Shown here: positions 26,980-36,748 of the stretch, one piece after another | Numbering within the stretch: position 1 is the stretch's first letter | Layout: each line of letters opens with the position of its first letter | NCBI GenBank assembly: GCA_904846265.1 | Contig: CAJHAA010000001.1 | Coordinates: forward strand, 310,001 to 374,000 | Length of the DNA: 64,000 nucleotides | Reading direction: 5' to 3' | DNA from: Psychrobacter immobilis | GTDB taxonomy: Bacteria > Pseudomonadota > Gammaproteobacteria > Pseudomonadales > Moraxellaceae | Translations under genes and position numbers: made by a program | Notes under the pieces: generated by a model | Told to the model about the DNA's origin: nothing | What the model saw: only the letters and a program-made list of their open reading frames with translations | The model's database searches: none

Positions 26980-28287
26980 TTAAATCCGATGTTTCGCTTG
27001 GATAAACCATTGCTCAATCACACTATTAGCAGGATCATGATTACTCTGCTGTTGTAATAAGTGCTTGGTGGCGACGAGATCTCTTAATTGCTCAGCATAG
27101 GCACGCGGTTGCAGTAGCCGCATGACCGTACGACAGATATTGTCGCCACTCGCCTGCTCTTGAATCAGCTCAGGAACGATTGCAGTATCAGCCAAAATGT
27201 TGGGCAGCGCCACATAAGGCACTTTGACCAAGCGTTTGGCAATCTGATAGGTGAGCTTATTTAATTGATAAACCACCACCATCGGTCGCTCTAACAGCAT
27301 CGCCTCTAGGGTTGCAGTGCCAGATGCCAGCATCACAATATCTGAGGCTGCCATCGCTTGTTGACTAAAGGCTGGTTGGCTATCATCATAGACCACAACG
27401 ATGGCAGCACGCAGTTGCTCTGAGCGCTGATCAATAACATCTTGGACGATGTATTGGTGATTCTGGTCGACGGTCGGAATGATAAAGCACAGCTTGGGGT
27501 CAAGCAATATCAACTTTTGAATACCATCCAGCATCAATGGCAAAATAGCCGTGATTTCACCGCGCCGAGAGCCTGGCATTACACAAATAAGCTGGCTGAC
27601 ATCGTCAAATCGTTCAATAAAAAACTGCTGCAAGCCATCGTTGTGCCAAACCAGCTCACTACGGCGCTGATTGATCGGTGCCTCTAATAATGTTTGATCG
27701 ATCGTACGCAACAGCGGATGACCAACGCATATTGCTGGATGATTATGACGCTCATAAACGGACAGCTCAAAGGGGAACAAACACAACACAAGGTCGGTCG
27801 CCGCTTTAATATTATGAATACGTGACTCACGCCATGCCCAAATAGAAGGGCTCACATACTGCACGCAGAATACGCCTTGCGGTTTTAACTTTTTAGCCAC
27901 TCTAAGATTAAAATCAGGCGCATCAATGCCAATAAACCAATCAATATCAGCGGCTTTAAATGCGCTCAGTAATTCACGGCGAGCTTTAAGCAGGTCAGGC
28001 AATTGCGCCATAACTTCTACCAAACCCATCACCGCCAAACGCTCTAGCGGAAAAATGCTGTGCAGCCCTTGCGCTTGCATCTTTGTACCACCGACGCCGA
28101 CCCACACAATATCACCACGTAGATTATTCATCTGCTGCATGAAGTCTGCACCCAAGCTATCCCCTGACACCTCACCTGCGACGATACCGATGACCAATGG
28201 CACAGTCTGTAATTCAGCACTTCGAATTTCAGTCTCTGTTTGGTCTATAAGGTTATGATATTGATCAGGCGTAGCAGAATCTGTCAT
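26980..28287 (-). CDS. lpxB: Lipid-A-disaccharide synthase LpxB
   Basis: 435 residues. Family signatures are present in order: GIVAGEVSGDSLGADFM (about 33-50), WVGVGGTKMQAQG, IDAPDFNLRVAKKLK, VQYVSPSIWAWRESR, CLFPFE, VGHPL and CVMPGSRRGEI. It joins UDP-2,3-diacylglucosamine and lipid X to form the lipid A disaccharide at the inner membrane. Upstream lpxA/lpxD are not in this window, so the operon is split relative to E. coli or lpxB has its own promoter in the 430-base gap. Confidence 0.95.
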   Translation of the reverse strand: MTDSATPDQYHNLIDQTETEIRSAELQTVPLVIGIVAGEVSGDSLGADFMQQMNNLRGDIVWVGVGGTKMQAQGLHSIFPLERLAVMGLVEVMAQLPDLLKARRELLSAFKAADIDWFIGIDAPDFNLRVAKKLKPQGVFCVQYVSPSIWAWRESRIHNIKAATDLVLCLFPFELSVYERHNHPAICVGHPLLRTIDQTLLEAPINQRRSELVWHNDGLQQFFIERFDDVSQLICVMPGSRRGEITAILPLMLDGIQKLILLDPKLCFIIPTVDQNHQYIVQDVIDQRSEQLRAAIVVVYDDSQPAFSQQAMAASDIVMLASGTATLEAMLLERPMVVVYQLNKLTYQIAKRLVKVPYVALPNILADTAIVPELIQEQASGDNICRTVMRLLQPRAYAEQLRDLVATKHLLQQQSNHDPANSVIEQWFIQAKHRI

Positions 28288-28714
28288 GACAAGCTCTCGA
28301 TATTAAAAAATACAATAAATGCATATAAAATAAATGAATGATTATTATAAAATACGACGCATAAAATCTGCGCGAAAGCTCTGTGATACCTAAGCATTCG
28401 CCATACTCACTATTTTATCGTCATACCTTTTATGTTGTCATCATACGTGACGATGATACAAATAGCTAAATTAGCTGATAAAAGCCAGAAATGACCACTT
28501 AACGGGTTAATTCGTTTTTCTATACGGACAGATAAATTGAGTAACAATCTTGCTTGTTGAAGCGCTCATCTACGATTGGCGCTGAACAAGTATAACTAAG
28601 TTTTGGTTTCCTCATTCCAGTTATCAGTCAATTAACTGCGCGACTGCCCTTGTCAACCAACACTTTTGTCCGCATAATGAAACTCCCTATAAATCAGCTA
28701 GACGATATATAACC
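28288..28714. other. Intergenic region between lpxB and DAHP synthase
   Basis: About 430 bases between divergent genes. One hairpin stands out at 28553-28590 (CTTGT…AGCGC pairing with GCGCT…ACAAG across a tandem GA internal loop), 125 bases before the DAHP synthase start. It has no T-tract; it might be a leader structure. No leader peptide rich in aromatic codons was seen. Confidence 0.4.
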
Positions 28715-29797
28715 ATGACAACATCAGTTACCCATAATGCAGATATTGACGACGTGAATATTGAAAAGTTCATTCCTTTGATCACTCCCGCTGAGCTAAA
28801 AACTGAGCTACCTTTATCAGATGCAGCCTATAAAACCGTATTAAACGGTCGTAATACCATCCAAAACATCTTGGACGGTAAAGACAAGCGCCTCTTTGTG
28901 GTCATCGGCCCCTGCTCTATTCATGATATCAAAGCCGCTCACGAATATGCCGATCGTTTGGCCATATTAGCAAAAGAAATCGAAGATAGCGTGTTTGTGG
29001 TGATGCGCGTATATTTTGAAAAGCCGCGCACAACCGTTGGCTGGAAAGGCATGATTAATGACCCTGATATGAACGACAGCTTCGATATCGAAAAAGGTCT
29101 GCGTACTGCCCGTAAGCTACTGCTCGATTTGAATGAAAAAGGTCTTCCTTGCGCCACCGAAGCATTAGACCCGAATACCCCGCAGTACATGCAGGATTTG
29201 ATCAGCTGGTCAGCGATTGGCGCACGTACCACTGAGAGCCAAACGCATCGTGAAATGAGTTCAGGCTTATCATGCCCAGTAGGCTTCAAGAATGGAACAG
29301 ATGGCGGCATGACAGTCGCTGTTAACGCAATGCAAGCCGTAAAAGAAGGTCATAGCTTCTTGGGTTTGTCAGCAGATGGCAAAGTCTCAATCATCAAGTC
29401 TAAAGGCAATCCTTACGCGCATGTGGTACTTCGCGGTGGTAACGGCAAGCCCAACTATGACGAAACTGCGGTTGCACAAGTGGAAAACGAGCTGGCAAAA
29501 GGTAAAACCAATAGCAAGATTATGATTGACTCAAGCCATGCCAACTCAGGTAAAGACCCATATCTACAGCCGATGGTTATCCAAAACGTTGCGGAACAAA
29601 TTCAAAACGGCAATAAATCTATCATTGGTATGATGATTGAGAGTCATCTAAAGGGCGGCAATCAAAAACTGACGGCTGACTTAAGTCAGCTCGAATACGG
29701 CAAGTCTATCACTGATGGTTGCTTAGATTGGGATAGTACGGTCACTGCCCTGTATAATCTACGTGATATGGTCAAAGACGTTTTGCCTAACCGCTAG
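28715..29797 (+). CDS. 3-deoxy-7-phosphoheptulonate (DAHP) synthase, AroF/G/H type
   Basis: 360 residues, class I-alpha DAHP synthase: VVIGPCSIHD (about 66-75), MRVYFEKPRTTVGWKG, GARTTESQTHREMSSG, GFKNGTDG and DSSHANSGKDP. It condenses PEP and erythrose-4-P, the entry to the shikimate pathway. E. coli has three isoenzymes with different feedback inhibitors. Which amino acid controls this one cannot be told from the sequence alone, so I give no letter. It stands alone with its own strong terminator. Confidence 0.94.
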   Translation: MTTSVTHNADIDDVNIEKFIPLITPAELKTELPLSDAAYKTVLNGRNTIQNILDGKDKRLFVVIGPCSIHDIKAAHEYADRLAILAKEIEDSVFVVMRVYFEKPRTTVGWKGMINDPDMNDSFDIEKGLRTARKLLLDLNEKGLPCATEALDPNTPQYMQDLISWSAIGARTTESQTHREMSSGLSCPVGFKNGTDGGMTVAVNAMQAVKEGHSFLGLSADGKVSIIKSKGNPYAHVVLRGGNGKPNYDETAVAQVENELAKGKTNSKIMIDSSHANSGKDPYLQPMVIQNVAEQIQNGNKSIIGMMIESHLKGGNQKLTADLSQLEYGKSITDGCLDWDSTVTALYNLRDMVKDVLPNR

Positions 29798-29836
29798 TCG
29801 TCATTGGCTTATAGTTAATTACTATAAGCCAAGTAT

Positions 29837-29880
29837 AAAAAAATCCCGTCCGACATAATAATGTTGGACGGGATTTTTTT
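29837..29880. terminator. Bidirectional terminator, DAHP synthase / pepN
   Basis: A strong stem (AAAAAAATCCCGTCC with GGACGGGATTTTTTT), extended by partial inner pairs, between convergent gene ends. Long A and T tracts allow action in both directions. Confidence 0.92.
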
Positions 29881-29912
29881 ATGCTTTCAATTCGGGTGCA
29901 AGGTCGTTTAAC

Positions 29913-32555
29913 CTACTCACTCGCTGCACCTAAAACACTGTTTAGACTTTCAAGTACATGCTTAGAAGAAGCCTGCTTTTGCAACTCAATCAACCGCTCA
30001 TGCGCCATTTGACGACGTGGCTCAGCCAAGGTATTCCAACGCGCTAGCACTTGCAATAAGCGCGACGCCAAAACAGGATTGGCATCATCCAACTTTTTAA
30101 TCACACCAATATAAAGCTCTAACCCTTCTGCCGTCCATAAAGCCGTTGGCTGCGAGGTGAAGGCGCTGACCACTGAGCGTACACGATTGGGCGTATTCCA
30201 ATCAAAATCTGCGTGAGCGATCAAGGATTGGATAGTATCAGCGGTCACAGCATCAGCAGACGCTTGCACACTAAACCATAAATCGATGACCAAATCATTA
30301 TTTTGGAAGCGATTATAAAAGTCCGCTAAATACTCATCAGCATTTAGCAGTTGATGATTGACCATCGCTTTCAACGCGCCGAAACGCTCCGTCATACAGC
30401 TTGCATCATTATACTGCTGCTGCGCCCATTTATCTGCGCCATCGACATTTGCGGTCAGCGCCATATCGAGCACCACATTACGCAAGGCACGGGTGCCACG
30501 AGCTTCGGCACTATCTTCATAAGCCTGCATAGGTAACTGCTTATAAAGCTCAGCCCATTGATCGTTTAGCGCCTCTGCAAGCTGCTGATACAAGTCGTCG
30601 CGCTGCGCTTTCACCAATGCTGGATCGTAATCTTTATGAATAGCAGACGCCAGCTCTTGCGCTGATGGAATATCAAGCAAGCGGGCAGCCAACATCGCAT
30701 CCTCAGCCGCGAGTACAGGCAATGTCTGCGCTAGTGCTTGCAGATAGATATCAGGACTGCTCTTCTCGCCTTGACCTTGCAACAAGATACGATTGACCAG
30801 CATCTGCGTCACTTGCCAGCGGTTAAAACCATTGGTTTCATGTTTGAGCAAAAATGCCAAATCTGCATCTTGATAATCATAATTGAGCTGTACTGGCGCA
30901 CTAAAATCACGTAGCAAAGATACAACAGGCTCACGCGCTACATGTTCGAAGGTAAAGGTTTGCGTGGCTTGATCGAGTAGCAGCATACGCTCAGCCACAA
31001 TGTCACCAGTGTCTTTATCAAATAGCGCCGTCGCGACCGGAATAGGCAAAGGTTTTGGCGCAGCAAAGCCACTGACATGACGGGTTTGCTGACTTAACGT
31101 AATCGTCAGTGTCTGCGCTGCATGGTCATAATATTGATGACCAGACACCATTGGTGTGCCCGGCTGACGATACCAGTCGATAAAGCTTTCAATCTTGCTA
31201 TCCGTGATGCTAAGCGCAGATAAAAAGTCCTCAACCGTGACTGCTTGCCCATCATAACGACGGAAATACTCATCCGTGCCTTTACGAAAATTCTCGGCTC
31301 CTAACGTATTGGCAATCATGCGTACGATTTCAGCGCCTTTCTCATAAACAGTCGTCGTATAAAAATTATTAATCTCGACAAAACTCTCAGGGCGTACTGG
31401 GTGTGCCAGTGGTCCTGCATCCTCCGCAAACTGATGAGCACGCAAGGTCGCCACATCATCGATACGCTGTACGGCACTCGACTGCTGATCCGCTGAGAAT
31501 GATTGATCGCGGTAAACAGTAAAACCTTCTTTTAAGCACAATTGAAACCAATCACGGCAAGTGATGCGATTGCCTGTCCAGTTATGAAAATACTCATGGG
31601 CAATGATGGCTTTCACACTAAAGCTACGCGCATCCGTTGTCGTCTCAGGACTGGATAACACACAAGCGGTATTAAAAATATTCAGACCTTTGTTTTCCAT
31701 TGCGCCCATATTAAATTGACTCACGGCAACAATCATATAGCGATCTAAATCGTAGGCGCGACCATAATTGACCTCATCCCATTTCATCGAATCCTTCAAC
31801 GCTTGCATACCGACATCACATTTATCAATGTCAGCAGACTTTGCGTATATTTCCAGCAACACCTCACGACCTTCGCTAGTGGTATAAGAATCCGTTAATA
31901 CGTCTAAATCAGCGACAACGCAGGCAAATAGATAGCTTGGCTTATTGGTTGGATCATGCCATATCGCATAATGACGGTCTGGGGCATCTGCCACCTCACC
32001 TGCTTCAACCAAGTTACCATTGGCCAATAGTGTTGGATAACGCTTATCCGCCTCAAGACGCGTGGTAAATATCGCTAGCACATCGGGGCGGTCTGGATAA
32101 AAAGTGATTTTACGAAAACCTTCCGGCTCGCACTGGGTGACAAACATCGTCTCATCACCACTGCCCGCCATATAGAACCCTTCAAGTGCGGTATTGGTCT
32201 GCGGACAGATACGTACTTGAATCTGTAAAACAACCACATCAGGTGCATTAGCAATCGTCAACGTGCCTGCTTGTTGTTGATAATCCTCAGCCGTCAATGG
32301 CTTACCATTCATCGTAATGGCGATCAGTTCCAACTCCTCACCGAACAATACGAGATCTCCTGCTGTTTGACGTACCATCTTCAGAGTGCTGTCTACCTGT
32401 GCATGATTTTCGAACAGTTTAATATCTAAATCAACCGTTTCCACATCAAAGCTAGGTTTCTGGTAATCTTTTAAATTAATTTTACTTGGTGCATGCGGTG
32501 GCACATCTGGCATATCAGGATTAATGATTTGAGCATCAGTTTCAGCAATAGACAT
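29913..32555 (-). CDS. pepN: Aminopeptidase N
   Basis: 880 residues, close to E. coli PepN (870). M1 zinc metallopeptidase with the exopeptidase motif GAMEN (284-288), zinc motif HEYFHNWTGNR (320-330) and third ligand in CLKEGFTVYRD (E343). The C-terminal helical domain (about 550-880) follows the PepN pattern. A cytoplasmic, broad-specificity aminopeptidase for the last steps of protein turnover. Single-gene unit. Confidence 0.96.
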   Translation of the reverse strand: MSIAETDAQIINPDMPDVPPHAPSKINLKDYQKPSFDVETVDLDIKLFENHAQVDSTLKMVRQTAGDLVLFGEELELIAITMNGKPLTAEDYQQQAGTLTIANAPDVVVLQIQVRICPQTNTALEGFYMAGSGDETMFVTQCEPEGFRKITFYPDRPDVLAIFTTRLEADKRYPTLLANGNLVEAGEVADAPDRHYAIWHDPTNKPSYLFACVVADLDVLTDSYTTSEGREVLLEIYAKSADIDKCDVGMQALKDSMKWDEVNYGRAYDLDRYMIVAVSQFNMGAMENKGLNIFNTACVLSSPETTTDARSFSVKAIIAHEYFHNWTGNRITCRDWFQLCLKEGFTVYRDQSFSADQQSSAVQRIDDVATLRAHQFAEDAGPLAHPVRPESFVEINNFYTTTVYEKGAEIVRMIANTLGAENFRKGTDEYFRRYDGQAVTVEDFLSALSITDSKIESFIDWYRQPGTPMVSGHQYYDHAAQTLTITLSQQTRHVSGFAAPKPLPIPVATALFDKDTGDIVAERMLLLDQATQTFTFEHVAREPVVSLLRDFSAPVQLNYDYQDADLAFLLKHETNGFNRWQVTQMLVNRILLQGQGEKSSPDIYLQALAQTLPVLAAEDAMLAARLLDIPSAQELASAIHKDYDPALVKAQRDDLYQQLAEALNDQWAELYKQLPMQAYEDSAEARGTRALRNVVLDMALTANVDGADKWAQQQYNDASCMTERFGALKAMVNHQLLNADEYLADFYNRFQNNDLVIDLWFSVQASADAVTADTIQSLIAHADFDWNTPNRVRSVVSAFTSQPTALWTAEGLELYIGVIKKLDDANPVLASRLLQVLARWNTLAEPRRQMAHERLIELQKQASSKHVLESLNSVLGAASE

Positions 32556-32908
32556 GGGTATTCCTATTATTATTTATGGCAAAAAATATATATGGTAAAA
32601 AGCGGGATAATTTAGGTTAAGGCAGGTCATCAATTAGCATAATCTTATGACCATTAACATGATAATGGTATCTTGCTACATTGACCTAAACTGCCAAATT
32701 TCAAGAGCAGGTCCCAATTTTATTATGTTCATCGTCCCTGATACTTATCAAAATGCGATAGCAATGAGATAGTCGATATATCAAAAGAATAAGAGAGTCG
32801 ACATATTAAAAGAGCAGCATAATCAGCATCAATCACCCATTGGATAATCGCGATTAAAATGATTTAATAGGGTCACTGATGACCAACACTCGATAAACGG
32901 CCTATTAT
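32556..32908. other. Intergenic region between divergent pepN and DUF6231-like gene
   Basis: About 350 AT-rich bases that should hold both promoters. No hairpin, repeat or additional ORF of note. Confidence 0.4.
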
Positions 32909-33505
32909 ATGATAAAGCAAACCGACAGTCGCTCAGACATTACGTTACCATTACTGATAGATTACGTTGAGGCTCTTTTGCCCTCACTAACCATACAAGC
33001 GAACGCATCCACAACGATTGAATCTACTAATAATGACACTGAGTTGCTGTGGGTCGTCCCAGATCAAAATGCGCGGTTAGCATTAAAGACACTGCTAAAA
33101 AATACCCGCTCACCACAAATATCGACATTATTAGAGCTCAATCAACGACAATTACCTGAACGTTATGAGCTCGCCTGTTTTTGGTTGCCCACACTCTCAC
33201 CAGAGTTTCTGCAGCAGTATATTCCGCTGCTCATGCGCTATCGAGATCTTTATGCGGCACACCTGCTAATCGCTCTTGATGACACCTTAGATCTAAAAGC
33301 TTATGGCTTTACCCCATTTGATATCTTGAATGAACCATCTTTAGAGATGAATACTACTGACAAATCAGAGCAGCCTTCATCTGTAAAGTCATCAGCGTCC
33401 GCTAGACTTTGGCAGTTCAATTTATATGACTATAAACAGCTGCCAAATTGGTTAAATGCGGATTATTGGGCCAATCCTGAAAATTGGGGCAAGCACCGCT
33501 GGTAG
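32909..33505 (+). CDS. DUF6231-like protein
   Basis: 198 residues without signal peptide or membrane helix. The C-terminal end ARLWQFNLYDYKQLPNWLNA followed by DYWANPENWGKHRW resembles a conserved gammaproteobacterial family that I associate with DUF6231; this label is from memory. The middle carries a Ser/Thr-rich insertion (about 147-165). The start is an ATG without a clear Shine-Dalgarno sequence. Function unknown. It precedes the Pal-like gene by 155 bases. Confidence 0.6.
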   Translation: MIKQTDSRSDITLPLLIDYVEALLPSLTIQANASTTIESTNNDTELLWVVPDQNARLALKTLLKNTRSPQISTLLELNQRQLPERYELACFWLPTLSPEFLQQYIPLLMRYRDLYAAHLLIALDDTLDLKAYGFTPFDILNEPSLEMNTTDKSEQPSSVKSSASARLWQFNLYDYKQLPNWLNADYWANPENWGKHRW

Positions 33506-33660
33506 TAGATCTCATATCTATCTGTAAATTCTAGCATTATTTACAGTAATACTACTTACATAAAGTAACATTTAGTATATGATAGATAGCAATTGCCTAA
33601 GTTTTATCGTAAGCAGTTCAAAAAAACAATTTTAATTAATTAAAATTTTAGGAGCTCATT

Positions 33661-34179
33661 ATGTCAACCAGTTTTTCTAAGATCGCAGTCCTCGCTGTAT
33701 TATCAAGCGCTGTGGCACTAACCACAGGTTGTGCGACCAAACGTGCTACTTCTGAAGTCGTGGTTGCCCCACTAGGTATCCCAGGTGGTCAAGTTGGATA
33801 CACTGGCGCAGTCATCGTAGATAACTCAAGCGCGGTTATTATGGGCGCAGAAAACCTACAGGCAGTTGTTTACTTTGCTTTTGATAGCAGCGAAATTACT
33901 TCACAAGCAGCGAGCATTCTTAATCAACATGCCAGCTTGCTCAACTCAAATCCAGCAGCCAGCGTTGTTATCGCAGGTAATACTGATGAACGCGGTAGCC
34001 GTGAATACAACATGGCACTAGGTGAGCGCCGTGCTGCTGCAGCACGTGATTACCTTGCTACTCAAGGCGTCGCAGTAAACAATATCCGCATCATCAGTTA
34101 TGGTGAAGAGCGCCCTGCTGCCGCTGGTAATACTGAAGAAGCTTACGCACTAAATCGCCGTGCTGAATTGTCTTACTAA
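33661..34179 (+). CDS. OmpA-family (Pal-like) peptidoglycan-binding lipoprotein
   Basis: 172 residues. The signal peptide has lipobox LTTGC (Cys24). The OmpA_C domain spans about 65-172, with VYFAFDSSEI, GNTDERGSREYNMALGERRA and ISYGEERPA, the last two forming the meso-DAP binding pocket in Pal. It would tether the outer membrane to peptidoglycan. The sequence is Pal-like, but tolA/tolB are not adjacent, so it may be a Pal paralogue. Strong AGGAGC site seven bases upstream and a strong terminator downstream. Confidence 0.85.
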   Translation: MSTSFSKIAVLAVLSSAVALTTGCATKRATSEVVVAPLGIPGGQVGYTGAVIVDNSSAVIMGAENLQAVVYFAFDSSEITSQAASILNQHASLLNSNPAASVVIAGNTDERGSREYNMALGERRAAAARDYLATQGVAVNNIRIISYGEERPAAAGNTEEAYALNRRAELSY

Positions 34180-34229
34180 CACCAGTAAAACCAATCACAG
34201 TCGATAAAGCTCAACATATTTTATAATTG

Positions 34230-34262
34230 AAAGCCCAGCAATAATATATCGCTGGGCTTTTT
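34230..34262 (+). terminator. Terminator of the Pal-like gene
   Basis: A 10-bp stem AAAGCCCAGC/GCTGGGCTTT with an 11-base loop, followed by TT. It lies 50 bases after the stop codon. Confidence 0.85.
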
Positions 34263-34300
34263 GCATGTTACTAAGCGAACCAATCCAATAGATGTAATTA

Positions 34301-35101
34301 ATGATGCCAAGCTCTATCTTAAACCTGACCCATGTACAATATACCCAGCTCGATCCTGCAACGTGGTGCGCCACTGCACAAGTAAGCGAGTGTTCATCCC
34401 TCAACTTTAAAAGACTGTGGGATGAATTACTGTGGTCATCCGCGAACAATATATCACAGGTAGATTTTCAGAAAATTTACGAGCTTAATTGGCATTACTG
34501 CCTGTCACCAGTAAGTTTATCAATGCGTGAAATGGCGCAGCATCAACGTCACATACAACGTAAAGGCGTTCGATTATTGCTACAACAATTACTGGATGAG
34601 CTAAAGTTGCGCGATACTTTGGATGAGTCAAATTTCCCGTATCGGCTTAGCAGCAGTGAATATTACGTATGCTTTAGTCATACAGGCAGCAAGAATCATG
34701 ATACTAATCAAAATACTGTTCAGACAATCAATACATCATTGAACAGTAAAGTAACCGTGGTCATTAGTCGTCACCGTCCCATTGGTATTGATATTGAAAC
34801 CAATCATGTAGCATGGCGCGTGGCACAGCGGTTTTACTCTGAGCATGAAATGGCTGCTTTACAAGCATTATCCCCACTTCAGCGTAAGATTATCGCTAAA
34901 TTACTGTGGCAAATAAAAGAAAGTTTTATCAAAATTCATCAATACAAATTGGCACAAGGGTTAGGAATAGATTACTCCTACATGATTGCTGATTTAGTTT
35001 ATGCCATTAGAGAACCATCACCTTTAATGGTCATAGCAGACATTAAGTCCGATTACCGTATCGCGGTATTGTCAGCGCAACAAACCATCGTTATTTTCTA
35101 G
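34301..35101 (+). CDS. 4'-phosphopantetheinyl transferase superfamily protein (Sfp type)
   Basis: 266 residues. It has the Sfp-family pattern: VCFSHTGS (about 123-130), PIGIDIET (160-167, Mg ligands D164 and E166), FYSEHEM and LLWQIKESFIKI (202-213, in the position of WxxKEA). These enzymes attach phosphopantetheine to carrier proteins. A Ser/Asn-rich loop (about 131-150) interrupts the usual spacing. No polyketide, NRPS or siderophore cluster lies nearby, so the partner carrier must be elsewhere. The double ATG start leaves a two-codon ambiguity. Confidence 0.82.
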   Translation: MMPSSILNLTHVQYTQLDPATWCATAQVSECSSLNFKRLWDELLWSSANNISQVDFQKIYELNWHYCLSPVSLSMREMAQHQRHIQRKGVRLLLQQLLDELKLRDTLDESNFPYRLSSSEYYVCFSHTGSKNHDTNQNTVQTINTSLNSKVTVVISRHRPIGIDIETNHVAWRVAQRFYSEHEMAALQALSPLQRKIIAKLLWQIKESFIKIHQYKLAQGLGIDYSYMIADLVYAIREPSPLMVIADIKSDYRIAVLSAQQTIVIF

Positions 35102-35147
35102 ATTATTTATACATATGATTCATTCTAACAACTACCTTTTCACAAAC

Positions 35148-35178
35148 AAAAAAACGACCCTAAAAAGGGTCGTTTTTT
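35148..35178. terminator. Bidirectional terminator, PPTase / outer-membrane protein
   Basis: AAAAAAACGACCCT pairs with AGGGTCGTTTTTT around a short A loop, between convergent genes ending at 35101 and 35220. Confidence 0.9.
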
Positions 35179-35219
35179 CTTGCTCTTCTTCTAATAACAG
35201 TACTTAAACTGTGATTAGA

Positions 35220-36119
35220 TTAGAAACGGTAAGTTGCGCCAAGCTTAACAATTGGCATCCACTCTAACCAATCTTTGTCTTCTAGCTCACGCTCAGCAGC
35301 TTTAGCAACATCATCAGCGTCAACCTTCGTAACTCCGTTTACAGTAGTAGCTGTAACCTGTTTACCTGAATTGCTTGAAACAACAGTAGCATCAGTAGTA
35401 CCCATGTATGCCGCACCAATCTCACCAAACAAACCGAAGTTGTTAGTAATGTTAGGACGGAAACCGATAGTACCATAAGGTGCTAGCTTGTTACGATGCT
35501 TCATAGTACCTGATAAAGTACCAGTCTCTTTAGCATTATAGTCAACATTATCGATTCTGAAGTTAGGACCTTCAGCATTAGCACGCACATCAATATCGTT
35601 GTCAGGTACGATGATACCAGCACCCATTGTGAACCAGTTACCAGTAGGGCGTAATTGCACACCTAGGTACGGGTTGCTGAAGTCAGCATCAACGTCATAG
35701 TTTACGTCGTTTGCGTCAAAGTCACCGCCGAATAGGTCAGCAACATCGCCACCTGCCCAACCAGCTTGTAGTTCAGTTTTCTCATTTAGTGACCAACCGA
35801 TGTTAGCACCATAACCTAGTGTACCAACTTCAGCGCTAACAGAAGCTGGGTTGATAGCAGTTTGGAAGAAAGTCTTAGTACCACCAACAACAGCACCAGT
35901 AGTGTTGCGAACGATACCAGCGTCAGCTTCATATGCATAAGCAACAGGCTCAGCTTCATATGCAACAGCAACAGGCTCAGCTTCGTATGCAACAGCAACA
36001 GGCTCAGCTTCGTAAACAACTGCATCGTTACCATCAACAACGATAACAGGTTCAGCAGCTAGTGCAGCAGTTGACGCTAAAACAGCAGCAGAAATTGCTG
36101 TTAATTTAATAAGTCTCAT
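35220..36119 (-). CDS. Outer-membrane beta-barrel protein with N-terminal tandem repeat
   Basis: 299 residues. The signal peptide ends at TAALA. Then three to four copies of a nine-residue unit (VAVAYEAEP) span about 36-66. A barrel follows with alternating strands (GYGANIGWSL, ELQAGWAGG, YLGVQLRPTGNWFTMGAGI, GLFGEIGAAYMG) and a terminal Phe (GATYRF), the usual C-terminal barrel signature. The repeats come from a 27-bp DNA tandem repeat, so unit number can change without frameshift. It resembles OmpW/OmpA-like barrel proteins but I cannot name it. Strong AGGAGAG site; preceded by a 629-base upstream region. Confidence 0.8.
   Translation of the reverse strand: MRLIKLTAISAAVLASTAALAAEPVIVVDGNDAVVYEAEPVAVAYEAEPVAVAYEAEPVAYAYEADAGIVRNTTGAVVGGTKTFFQTAINPASVSAEVGTLGYGANIGWSLNEKTELQAGWAGGDVADLFGGDFDANDVNYDVDADFSNPYLGVQLRPTGNWFTMGAGIIVPDNDIDVRANAEGPNFRIDNVDYNAKETGTLSGTMKHRNKLAPYGTIGFRPNITNNFGLFGEIGAAYMGTTDATVVSSNSGKQVTATTVNGVTKVDADDVAKAAERELEDKDWLEWMPIVKLGATYRF
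35925..36020 (-). repeat. 27-bp in-frame tandem repeat in the outer-membrane protein gene
   Basis: Units at 35941-35967, 35968-35994 and 35995-36020 are nearly identical (one A/G change between the first two), with a partial unit before them. They encode the AYEAEPVAV repeats at the mature N-terminus. The period is a multiple of three, so slippage would change linker length only. Confidence 0.85.
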
Positions 36120-36748
36120 AAATACTCTCCTAAAGTTTGGAATAAGTCGCCCATAAAAAATGACAATTTAGCTTTTTTTAAATCGATCATTTTGTTGAGC
36201 AGATTAAAACAATTTTGGCCGGAAAAGTCACCCCTCTAGGAGCGCTTTTTATTTGCCGTTATGTAAAGATTGCATAGATATTGTAATAATTACTACACCA
36301 ATCCGCAAAACTTCGACTTTCTGTTACACAATGCTCTTAAAGTAACTCAGCAGCGCAAACATGAATATTGGTTAGCTTAATCTTCATGTAAGGATATTAC
36401 AAAATATGTCATTATAATGACCTACCTCTTTATTCAACTCAATGACAGTTATATAGCTTATTACTACAGTTTGTTGTATTTTGTGAGTTGGTGTAGTAAT
36501 TATTGCTTTTAAAAAACTTTTCAGAAAAATAAAGCATTAGCATAAATTTTCAATATTGTATGACTGTGTGACGGTGGTATTGATGCATTTAGTATTGGCA
36601 TATATAGTAACTAGATCTTGTCTAAGCTTGATATTATGCTAAATTAGAGAATAGGAAAATTTGTCGCAAGGCTGCGTATTTACTTTTATCTGTTAATGCC
36701 TTGTTGTATTTCCTACTGTATTCTTTTTATTCTTATTGAGCCACTCAT
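36120..36748. other. Long upstream region between outer-membrane protein and IclR genes
   Basis: 629 AT-rich bases between divergent genes with no supportable ORF. It must carry the promoter of a probably abundant outer-membrane protein and that of the IclR gene. No clear palindrome, sRNA or terminator was found. Confidence 0.4.

Noticed and set aside
35816..36062. Repetitive Leu-rich and Ser/Asn-rich frames over the outer-membrane protein repeat
   Set aside because: They are shadow translations of the 27-bp repeat; the outer-membrane protein frame has the signal peptide and barrel.
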